NCBI RefSeq assembly: GCF_021278025.1
Contig: NZ_JAIBHJ010000033.1
Span: 1 to 41,525, forward strand
From: Motilimonas sp. E26
Lineage (GTDB): Bacteria > Pseudomonadota > Gammaproteobacteria > Enterobacterales > CBDFNC01
DNA length: 41,525 bases
Reading direction: 5' to 3'
A program made the translations under genes and the position numbers. A model generated the notes under the pieces. It did not search any database. It was not told where the DNA came from and saw only the letters and a program-made list of their open reading frames with translations. Positions 1-7,133 of this stretch are shown here, piece by piece (position 1 is the first letter of the stretch; each line of letters opens with the position of its first letter).

Positions 1-507
1 GGACGGTTTAAAAGCCAAGCCTTGCTGGATGAGAAAGCGCTGCTAACGTGCATGACTTATGTCGATTTAAATCCAATACGTGCCGATATGTGCCAGCGCA
101 TCGAAGACCAGGAATTCACCTCAATTTATGAGCGCATACAGCAATATAAAGCAAAGCAGGATGCCAATAAGATTACGAAATCCGAACTGTTACCCTTCGA
201 ACATCAATTTGATTCACGTCAACCCCATGAAATTCCGTTCTATTTTGATGAGTACCTGCAATTAGTCGACTGGACAGGGCGCGCCATTCGTGATGATAAG
301 CGTGGCTACATTCCCGCCAATCAACCAAAGCTTTTGCACGAGCTGGGCATTGAGCAAGATAGCTGGCTGCAACTTGTCAGCCACTTTAGCCGTAGCTTTG
401 GCATCGCTGCAGGCAGCTGGGAACACCTCACCGCACATAGCATCCGAGCAGGCCACTGCTGGACCCGTGGCCAAGCAGCATGTAACCAACTGAGTGGGTT
501 TGGCTAA
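1..507 (+). pseudogene. RAYT/IS200-like (Y1) transposase, 3' part (element copy 1)
   Basis: The reading frame is open from the first base, so the gene starts outside the window; 168 residues are visible. It opens with GRFKSQALLDEKALLTCM and continues with YVDLNPIRA, which is the conserved C-terminal part of the Y1_Tnp (REP-associated tyrosine transposase) family. Such proteins nick single-stranded DNA at hairpins. The catalytic HxH and Tyr motifs lie upstream and are not visible. About 110 further residues form an uncharacterised C-terminal extension ending in AACNQLSGFG. This is the only one of three related copies in the window that keeps this segment; copies at 2288 and 3573 jump directly from KSQA to ACNRLSGLG. 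It may be intact if its 5' end exists upstream. The family call is firm; intactness is unknown. Confidence 0.75.
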
Positions 508-538
508 TTTTTTCCAGCTACACCAACTAACTGCGTCA

Positions 539-674
539 CTTGCTTAACTTACTTAACTTGCTTAACTTGCTTAACTTACTTAACTTGCTTAACTTGCTTA
601 ACTTACTTAACTTGCTTAACTTGCTTAACTTGCTTAACTTGCTTAACTTGCTTAACTTGCTTAACTTGCTTAAC
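539..674. repeat. 9-bp tandem repeat, about 15 units
   Basis: The unit CTTGCTTAA is repeated about 15 times without interruption. Units 2, 5 and 8 read CTTACTTAA, so the first part of the array has a 27-bp higher-order period, and the last seven units are identical. The array starts 31 bp after the transposase stop, inside the conserved tail of element copy 1. The equivalent spot in copies 2 and 3 (near 2577 and 4143) holds a single unit. This is a local expansion, probably by slippage or unequal exchange, and no coding role is seen. Confidence 0.95.
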
Positions 675-857
675 AGGCAGGATTGATAACACCTAAAAAT
701 TACACATCCAGTCAGTGCTACGGATTTCTAATAGCATTTAGCAAAAATTCCATCTATTAATGAACCAGCGGCAAATCTTTACAGCAGATCTAGCTTTTTT
801 CGCTGGCTTTTTGCGCCATCAAATAGCTTGGTTATTTAGATGGCTGTCCGGTATTTT
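675..857 (+). repeat. Conserved 3' tail of RAYT-type element, copy 1, with terminal hairpin
   Basis: This stretch is nearly the same as 2585-2772 and 4151-4338. It contains an imperfect hairpin at 815-844: GCCATC-AAATA pairs with TATTTAGATGGC around a 7-nt loop, with one bulged base. Homology to the other two copies stops 13 bp beyond the hairpin, after TGTCCGGTATTTT, which therefore marks the right end of the element. Y1 transposases of the IS200/IS605/RAYT group recognise subterminal hairpins, so this is probably the right-end recognition structure. From 858 to 964 there is only unique sequence with a run of nine G at 953-961. Confidence 0.75.
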
Positions 858-964
858 CCGCCCCGCAGTTTTCAGTGCGAGGCCCTTATTCCGAAAAAGT
901 TATGAATGTCCCATTAGTATTCCGTATCTGGCTCATATGATGGGATAGTTAAGGGGGGGGGCCG

Positions 965-1417
965 CTAATTTCTGCTCCTGCTTTTTAGCATCTGATAAAA
1001 ATAATAGGCATCAGCGACTCGCTTGCCTCCTTCAAATTTTGTTTCCCCCCCTGACTCTAAATACAGTTTTTCAAAGCTTGAAGTGGACTGAACTAAAGAC
1101 CAATCGTTAAGGTTGTCAATAACTCTCCTCTCCACCTCACTTCCCTTTTTAGCGTGATGAACCAATGGTCGAAATCCAGGGAAATGGGCGTAATGAAGCT
1201 CTAGCTTAGAATCAACCTTACGCAAAATTAAGTATAACCTTTTCCCATTTTTGTCCAAAAAAGTAATGGTCATCGAACCGTCAAGTCTATAAATGCTATC
1301 TTCTAGTACCATTGACGTATTCAGGGAAGGGACCCTACGAGAATACTCATACCCGCTTAAACCCACAGACACCAGAATAAAGCCTAAGATTAAAGTCCAC
1401 TTCATTGTTTTATCCAT
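965..1417 (-). CDS. Probable Rhs immunity protein with N-terminal membrane segment
   Basis: The product has 150 residues. Residues 5-22 (WTLILGFILVSVGLSGYE) form a single hydrophobic segment, either a signal anchor or a signal peptide; the rest is soluble and basic. No family is recognised. The ATG follows directly on the TAG of the upstream Rhs tip (TAGATG, no gap), so the two genes are probably translationally coupled. This position and coupling are typical of the immunity gene for an Rhs C-terminal toxin. The membrane anchor suggests protection in the periplasm or at the inner membrane, which is inference. An alternative start is Met5. A nine-G run lies a few bases beyond its stop. Confidence 0.65.
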   Translation of the reverse strand: MDKTMKWTLILGFILVSVGLSGYEYSRRVPSLNTSMVLEDSIYRLDGSMTITFLDKNGKRLYLILRKVDSKLELHYAHFPGFRPLVHHAKKGSEVERRVIDNLNDWSLVQSTSSFEKLYLESGGETKFEGGKRVADAYYFYQMLKSRSRN

Positions 1418-2146
1418 CTATTGTGAGCAGGTATCACACGGATCCCTTAGCACTGTTTGCCCTGGCTCACTAGGCTCAAGCCTCTCCAAAAAGTCCATTC
1501 CATAAATACCTCTTGGTTTATAGTCTCCCAGCATCCCCCAGAAGAAGTAGTAGTTCGTTGCCCCAGCCGTAGGCAATCCGGATATATTGGCAAACTCTTG
1601 AGCAAAATCTCCCTTAAAATTAGGGTTCGTTGATGTATTGCAACCAACAAGAACTACTCTGTCATAATTGTTCGACTTTAAGGCTGGGGACAATTCATCA
1701 TATAGTTCCTGAGGGGATAGAAACAACTCATTTGATCCTCTTGAGTCTGCAAACCCTTTCTCTTCGTTATGGCCCCAAACGTAAAGTGTACTTTTATCTC
1801 TTCTCATATAGCCAAAATTATCAATAATAGGCCTCTCTGGCTCCCCCAAGAAATCAACTATATCAAGCCCCAGTGGGTCGACATTGCGAATCGGATTCCC
1901 TCCCACATAAGCAAACGTATTAATCCCGCCCGCTAGCCCAATCGGATCACTGGTAATGTAGCGCCCCGTCTTCGGGTCGTAATAACGATAGTAGTTATAA
2001 TACAGCCCTGATTCCGCATCAAATATTTGCCCCGGAAAACGCAGGTCAATTTGCGTAAGCTGCTGGTCGCCATCCACATCTTCATTGGCGGCGCCATTGC
2101 CGTAAGCATCCGATGACCATTGCCAAACTACTTGCTGATTTGTTAG
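1418..2146 (-). pseudogene. Displaced Rhs C-terminal module: core fragment plus possible caspase-like toxin tip
   Basis: The frame is open from 2146, directly after an in-frame TAG at 2147-2149, down to the stop at 1418. It has no proper start; the best is a GTG at 2077. The first part is the Rhs core end (QQVVWQWSSDAYGNG, then YYNYYRYYDPKTGRYITSDP, then YVGGNPIRNVDPLGL), including the DPIGL...DPLGL region where Rhs proteins are cleaved to release the tip. The tip of about 145 residues has LYVWGHNEEKGF and RVVLVGCNTSTNPNF. This His/Cys arrangement resembles clan CD cysteine peptidases (caspase/CHAT-like), an inference from motif shape only. The core part is nearly identical to 5540-5820. It is an orphan cassette that would need recombination with a full-length rhs gene to be displayed. 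Confidence 0.75.
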
Positions 2147-2149
2147 CTA

Positions 2150-2287
2150 TTGGCTAGTACAATTTAGTTCAACGAGGATGACTAAATCTGTTGATAATTC
2201 ATCACCACCGATTTTATGATCTTCACCCAACGTATATATAAACCCCAAACCATCACTAACAGAATATGAGTACAGATAACAATTGCC
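2150..2287 (-). pseudogene. 3' remnant of an unknown gene, probably from an earlier Rhs cassette
   Basis: On the minus strand this encodes a tail of about 45 residues with SDGLGFIYTLGEDHKIGGDE and ending LVILVELNCTSQ, with its stop at 2147-2149. The Rhs core fragment of the next cassette begins immediately after it in the same frame. On its other side it is cut off where element copy 2 begins. The arrangement (gene end, then core fragment) repeats what is seen at 6483/6430 and suggests the end of a previous immunity or toxin gene. No family is recognised. Confidence 0.5.
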
Positions 2288-2546
2288 CTGGCAGCAATTG
2301 TTTGCTATGCCCATGTTGATGGATGATTGGCGAGTGGGTAAACAACAAAGCAATGCTCAACAAGAGGTGGTTGCTGAGTTGATTGCAAAGTGGCACAAAC
2401 GCCTTAAGGACATCAGCTGGTTTATGCGTTGTTTAAATGAAGATATTACCCGCAGAGCCAATCAAGAAGATAAATGCATGGGCCATTTTTGGGAAGGACG
2501 GTTTAAAAGCCAAGCAGCGTGTAACCGACTGAGTGGATTAGGATAA
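2288..2546 (+). pseudogene. RAYT/IS200-like transposase fragment (element copy 2), 5'-truncated and internally deleted
   Basis: The frame reads from WQQLFAMPMLM through DISWFMRCLNED to KGRFKSQA-type sequence (here EGRFKSQA) and then ACNRLSGLG. The first half with the catalytic His motif is absent, since homology to copy 3 begins only at about 2288. The segment between KSQA and ACN that is present in copy 1 is missing, leaving an in-frame junction at the shared string GCCAAGC. The same junction is found in copy 3, so the deletion predates the split of these copies. It cannot encode an active enzyme. Confidence 0.8.
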
Positions 2547-2772
2547 CATTTTTAAGCTGCACAAACTAACTGCGTAACTTGCTTAACAGGCAGGATTGAT
2601 CGCACCTAAATATCACACATCCAGTCAGAGCTACGGATTTCTAATAGCATTTTAGCCCACCCTTGCATCCATTAATGAATCAGCAGCGAATCTTTACAGC
2701 AGATCTAGCCTTTTTCGCTGGCTTTTTAGGCCATCAAATAGCTTGGTTATTTAGATGGCTGTCCGGTATTTT
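2547..2772 (+). repeat. Conserved 3' tail of RAYT-type element, copy 2, with terminal hairpin
   Basis: It carries a single CTTGCTTAA unit near 2577, then the shared tail and the 30-nt terminal hairpin at 2730-2759. Homology ends after TGTCCGGTATTTT at 2772. The tail contains a short open frame (about 30 residues shared with the other copies) that is more likely fortuitous than coding. From 2773 to 2996 no gene is seen. Confidence 0.75.
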
Positions 2773-2996
2773 GTACCAATGCTTAGCTTATTCGCCTCTG
2801 CTTTCACTCAAAGCTGATGGCATACAAAGCGAAAATGAACAAAAAAAGATTTTCTATTCACTCTTTAAGGGAGTGTGTCCTGAACAGAGGTGTTACTTAT
2901 ATAACCATTGCTAAGGGCTCTCGGTGATTAGCGCACCTTAGCAACAATAAAAGCAGCAGAGCTTAGATGCTGAACTAAAACAGAAAATCTAAGAGT

Positions 2997-3404
2997 CTAT
3001 TTCGATGTTTTATATGGGTGACTGAACATATAATATACGGCTGTACTCTGTAGAGCTCCCCCATATAGGAATGAGAAGCCCACCCAGGGTATTAGATTTT
3101 CGATAAAAGTGCCTGAGTCTAGCTGCTCCGCTAATGCAGAGACAAACTCAGGGGCATAGGCCCCCCAAAGAACAAAGCTAATCACGAAACTTAGAATCCA
3201 ACCGCCGAAAAAGAAAGCCATAAACTTCCAGGCCGTTCGCTTTGAGTTTTTTGCTGTTACACAGGCTACTGTCGCCACACTAGCAGCTTGAATAACAACA
3301 AATAGTAGCGCTGGGTAGGGTTGGTGAAGAATACTGATCCAACCCCATATCAAAGCAGAGCTAACGAAGGTTGCCATAAGTCCATGTTTACTATTTTCAG
3401 TCAT
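2997..3404 (-). CDS. Small integral membrane protein, possible orphan immunity protein
   Basis: The product has 135 residues with four likely membrane helices: about 8-25, 30-48, 60-82 and 108-128. Segments such as FMAFFFGGWILSFVISFVLW are very hydrophobic. The C-terminus is short and basic (HPYKTSK). No family is recognised. It stands alone between two transposon copies inside the Rhs cassette array and on the same strand as the cassettes. This suggests an immunity gene whose toxin partner has been lost, for example one against a membrane-acting tip. That role is inference from position only. The ATG start gives the natural hydrophobic topology. Confidence 0.55.
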   Translation of the reverse strand: MTENSKHGLMATFVSSALIWGWISILHQPYPALLFVVIQAASVATVACVTAKNSKRTAWKFMAFFFGGWILSFVISFVLWGAYAPEFVSALAEQLDSGTFIENLIPWVGFSFLYGGALQSTAVYYMFSHPYKTSK

Positions 3405-3494
3405 TTCTCAAACTCATTTATTTTTTTACACTTACATCGTTAAATGCATCTGAAAGTTTCCCTGGGAACCAAGTTGATTCAATTAACGAAGTAA

Positions 3495-4112
3495 CAGGAC
3501 ACCCATCTCTTTTTGCACTAACTCATGTCCTGAGCCATAGTTTACAAACCACTTAGTGAGCAGGATGTGGCCATGACTTTATCTCGCAAGCAGTTGATTT
3601 GTCCTGAATCAACGACTTACTACCATGTCACCAGCCGCTGCGTGCGTCGCGCTTTTTTATGTGGCATCGACCACTACACCCAAAAAAGTTACGAACACCG
3701 CAAGCCTTGGCTGTTGGATAAAATCAAATAACTCACCAGTGTTTTTACCATAGATATCTGTGCTTACGCCATTATGAGTAATCATTACCATCTGATTTTG
3801 CACATTAATTTAGCCGATAACCGTGATTTATCAGATGTTGACGTCGTGGAGCGCTGGCAACAATTGTTTGCTACGCCCATGTTGGTGGGTGATTGGCGAG
3901 TGGGTAAACAACAAAGCAATGCTCAACAAGAAGTGGTTGCTGAGTTGATTGCAAAATGGCGTAAACGCCTTAAGGACATCAGCTGGTTTATGCGTTGTTT
4001 AAATGAAGATATTGCCCGCAGAGCCAACCAAGAAGATAAATGCAAGGGCCATTTTTGGAAAGGACGGTTTAAAAGCCAAGCAGCGTGTAACCGACTGAGT
4101 GGATTAGGATAA
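3495..4112 (+). pseudogene. RAYT/IS200-like transposase (element copy 3), nonsense codon and internal deletion
   Basis: ATG 3573 starts MTLSRKQLICPESTTYYHVT, with SRCVRRAFLCG typical of the Y1_Tnp N-terminus, but an in-frame TAA at 3729-3731 stops it after 52 codons. The same frame resumes as ICAYAIMSNHYHLILHINL, which contains the family's HYH catalytic histidines, and runs to 4112. The region after KSQA is deleted exactly as in copy 2. Without the TAA it would be 179 residues, shorter than usual for the family. Upstream, CAGGACA at 3495-3501 and TGTCCTG at 3526-3532 could pair and may belong to the left end of the element. Inactive gene; family certain. Confidence 0.85.
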
Positions 4113-4338
4113 CATTTTTAAGCTGCACAAACTAACTGCGTAACTTGCTTAACAGGCAGGATTGATCGCACCTAAATATCACACATCCAGTCAGAGCTAC
4201 GGATTTCTAATAGCATTTTAGCCTACCCTTGCATCCATTAATGAATCAACAGCGAATATTTAAAGCAGATCTAGCCATCATCGCTGGCTTTTTGCGCCAT
4301 CAAATAGCCTGGTTATTTAGATGGCTGTCCGGTATTTT
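4113..4338 (+). repeat. Conserved 3' tail of RAYT-type element, copy 3, with terminal hairpin
   Basis: The tail matches copy 2 with few changes, carries one CTTGCTTAA unit near 4143 and the terminal hairpin at 4296-4325, and ends after TGTCCGGTATTTT at 4338. With the transposase pseudogene it defines an element of roughly 850 bp. From 4339 to 4468 no gene is seen. Confidence 0.75.
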
Positions 4339-4468
4339 ATATTAAAATAGGTAACTGTCAGATCAAGTCTGAGCTAGTACAATTAAAAAGACCTCTCACT
4401 TTTCAGTTCAAGGCCTTGACATAAGGGAAAGTGATAGCTGTTCGCTAGTTCCGACAACAAGAGACTAT

Positions 4469-5095
4469 CTAGCTGTCACTCGAATCGAAGTTCTCTTTAA
4501 CAAACTCTTTGTGGGAAATTCTAGCTCGCTCAGATGGCTTCAATAGGTAAAAGAACAAATGATATTTAGCGAGATCACGATCTCCTGGTTCTTCATTGCC
4601 TAATCGGTAACAATAGACGCCTTCATCACCTACAAGTTGAATCACTTCACTCTCAGACAGACTTGCCAGCTTACCCTGTACTTCTAGAGTATGGCTGTGC
4701 TGTAAATCTGCGAGTTTGTTAACAGTTTCAAAAAACTTCGACTCATCATACCCAACACTCTGAAACCTATCTGAAGCTGCCAGCATCATGTCACGGCGCT
4801 CAATTTCATATGAAACCTGTCGATTGACAAGCAACCTGACCTCATCAGGCCGCTCCCAATCAGTCGGCTTAACTAATCGTTCTGCTTGCTCCGCAAAGAA
4901 ATGCCCCAGTACTTGCTCTGCTTCCTCCACCGACGAGACCCGCCTTTGAAAGCAATGTGTGCATAACTCTTTAGTATCTTTCCTGATAAACTCACCGCAA
5001 GCTATCCAATAAGAATGTCGCTTTACTGCAAACGCATTGACGTAAAAATAGTCATTCGCTAACTCACCTAAAGCGCTATTTAAATCTAACCGCAT
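4469..5095 (-). CDS. Probable Rhs immunity protein (unknown family)
   Basis: The product has 208 residues, is soluble and acidic, and has no signal peptide or membrane segment. It begins MRLDLNSALGELANDYFYV and has a CTHC pair near residue 45 that might bind metal. No family is recognised. It lies 16 bp downstream of the Rhs tip ending at 5112, on the same strand, with GAGG ahead of the ATG. It is therefore the natural candidate for immunity against that tip, and the lack of export signals suggests a cytoplasmic target. That is inference from position. Confidence 0.65.
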   Translation of the reverse strand: MRLDLNSALGELANDYFYVNAFAVKRHSYWIACGEFIRKDTKELCTHCFQRRVSSVEEAEQVLGHFFAEQAERLVKPTDWERPDEVRLLVNRQVSYEIERRDMMLAASDRFQSVGYDESKFFETVNKLADLQHSHTLEVQGKLASLSESEVIQLVGDEGVYCYRLGNEEPGDRDLAKYHLFFYLLKPSERARISHKEFVKENFDSSDS

Positions 5096-5111
5096 CAGTT
5101 TACCTCAATTA

Positions 5112-6430
5112 TTATGTGCAATTATCTGGAGGGCAGTCTTTTACAGCTTTTTCATACTCTTTGATTTTAGCTTTAATTCTTCTGACCCTTTCTTTATGCT
5201 TAAAGGCTTCTACCTGGTTACCTGTTCCAAACCGTTGATCAGCAGCGTCCTTGTTTCGAGTTTGCCGCTCCAGCCTTTTGCGCAGGTACTCTAAGTTTCT
5301 TCGATTCTCATCACAGTTATCGTTACCACCAAAAAAGCCATATGGAGCAGGAGGATTATCTAAAAGATCATTCTCATACCTATGCCCTTCATCCCCATAC
5401 GCCATGTAAGAGTTTGGATCTTCGAACCCGTCGCCTTGCGGGGTAAACAAATCTCTACAACCAGGAGTAAATACACATCCTATAGTAACCAAACCAGCTT
5501 CACACCCGCCAGCTGCACATACCCCTGGAATAACAACCCATACCCATAGACCTTTAGGGTCGATACTGCTAACCGGATTTCCACCTACATAAGCAAAGGT
5601 ATTAATCCCACCATTTAGCCCAATCGGGTCACTGGTGATGTAGCGCCCCGTCTTCGGGTCGTAATAACGATAGTAGTTATAATACAACCCCGATTCCGCA
5701 TCAAATAGTTGCCCCGGAAAACGCAGGTCAATTTGCGTTAACTGCTGGTCGCCATCCACGTCTTCATTGGCGGCGCCATTGCCGTAAGCATCCGATGACC
5801 ATTGCCAAACTACTTGTTGCTGGCTATTGGTGGCCTTGCGCGGTGTGTTTAAATGGTCTACATGCAGGTACACTATTTCATTGCCGGTGGCATTTTGTGT
5901 TACTTGTGCCAGTGGCAGGCTACCCAGCCAGATAATTTGTTTTGACCAAATCTGCGTAGCGCCTTGGTAGTATTGCGTCTCAAGTAGCTGGCCTGCGGTG
6001 TTGTAGTAATACAAGTAAGTATCTGAGCCAACATACTTAATGGTTCGCTCACCAATGCCATTATAGTGATATCTGGCTTGTTTCTCTGCGGTGGTGACCG
6101 TGGTTAGGCGCCCTTCGCCATTATAGCTATAGCTATGGCCATGAATATCCGATTACACACTTCATCGTGACTGACCACGCCGCCGTTAACCGCTATCAAT
6201 AGGTTAGATTCAGGCTGGTAATCGTAGTTGTTGATGTGCTCCCAGCTGGCCATGCGCAGCTGGTAACCAGACATGTTTCTATCTTGGGTACGGTTACCCA
6301 CACCATCATAAGCATAGGTTTGGTCCGCACGGTCGATACTTTCCGTATTTAAGCGGTTGTTAGGGTAATAACTGTATTCTGCCGACTCCGCTTGGTTATT
6401 GGTGTCGGTAATGGTTTCTAGGTTAAGCCG
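5112..6430 (-). pseudogene. Displaced Rhs module: frameshifted core fragment plus unknown toxin tip
   Basis: Rhs core repeats start abruptly at about 6430 (NLETITDTNNQAESAEYSYY, then YDGVGNRTQDRNMSGYQL), directly after an in-frame TAA at 6431-6433. The frame shifts near 6150-6165: upstream sequence reads to VSHDEVCN, and the true continuation GHSYSYNGEG is in another frame, open from 6152 to 5112. The core end has FDAESGLYYNYYRYYDPKTG, DPIGL and SIDPKGL. The tip of about 135 residues starts LWVWVVIPGVCAAGGCEAG, a Cys-rich hydrophobic stretch, and ends in a charged helical part (LEYLRKRLERQTRNKDAADQ, then KHKERVRRIKAKIKEYEKA). Tip function is unknown. It has no usable start and one frameshift, so it is a silent cassette. 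Confidence 0.8.
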
Positions 6431-6482
6431 TTACCTTATGTAACAAAAGCAACGGAAGTGTTCCGATTTAACACAATCCTGA

Positions 6483-6938
6483 TTACTTTTTTCTGCTTAG
6501 CGCAGTTCTTAGGAAGCTTGGAATCCACGGCTCACAATACTCATTACCGTTGAGAATCCCCTCCAACTCAGCAACGCTAATTTCTCTAGTTGGAAGCTCG
6601 TTCAAAATGATCATGGCTAAGTCATCACAATCAAAGTTAGTTGGTGACGCGTTATTCTTCACTTTTTTTTCCCGCTCAACCTCGCTGTTGATCATTAAGC
6701 ACACTTCAGGATTACTCATGTTAAATCGTGTCCTCAAAGCTTTTAGTAAAAAAACACCTTCTGTGTGGTAGAAGTATCTCAACCCATCCAATGCTTTAGT
6801 TTTACTTGCATTTTCATACTTCCAGGTATGCTCATTTGAGCCATAGTCAAACTCTCTATAAACTCGGGCACCTGAAGTATCACGAATACACATTTTATCT
6901 GAGTCGACAACCCAGCTCTCTGTCAAACTTTTCATCAC
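6483..6938 (-). CDS. Hypothetical protein, possible orphan Rhs immunity gene
   Basis: The product has 151 residues, is soluble, begins MMKSLTESWVVDSDKMCIRD and has no signal or membrane segment. No family is recognised. It ends about 50 bp before the point where the Rhs core fragment of the next cassette begins, the same order (small gene, then core fragment, then tip, then small gene) seen elsewhere in the array. It is probably the immunity gene of an older cassette whose toxin has been lost. A start one codon later (Met2) is equally possible. It is the last gene of the accessory array before the chitin-binding gene. Confidence 0.6.
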   Translation of the reverse strand: MMKSLTESWVVDSDKMCIRDTSGARVYREFDYGSNEHTWKYENASKTKALDGLRYFYHTEGVFLLKALRTRFNMSNPEVCLMINSEVEREKKVKNNASPTNFDCDDLAMIILNELPTREISVAELEGILNGNEYCEPWIPSFLRTALSRKK

Positions 6939-7133
6939 AAGTGCAACTCCCTATATTTACATATTGACTTGGTATGTGAATCGGAACGGAGCACTCATCG
7001 TCTGGGTACCTAATGTTGAATTTACTCGCAGGGTTGAGGGTTGGTGGCTTATTGTTTTAAGGACAACAAGCCACACCTTAATCTAATTGCTCCAAAGCTA
7101 ACTACTTTAAAGGTTGCTTAAGCAGATCTCAGG

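Noticed and set aside
539-674. CRISPR-like array
   Set aside because: The units are 9 bp and directly abutting without spacers, so this is a simple tandem repeat.
760-948. Small gene starting MNQRQIFTADLAFFAGFL, also at 2663 and in copy 3
   Set aside because: The frame is conserved only because the DNA of the element tail is conserved; the three frames end differently in unique flanking sequence, there is no RBS, and the region is explained by the terminal hairpin.
2152-4383. Shared CTAGTACAATT at 2152 and 4373 as an Rhs recombination site
   Set aside because: Only 11 bp of A/T-rich identity with no extension on either side; it can occur by chance.
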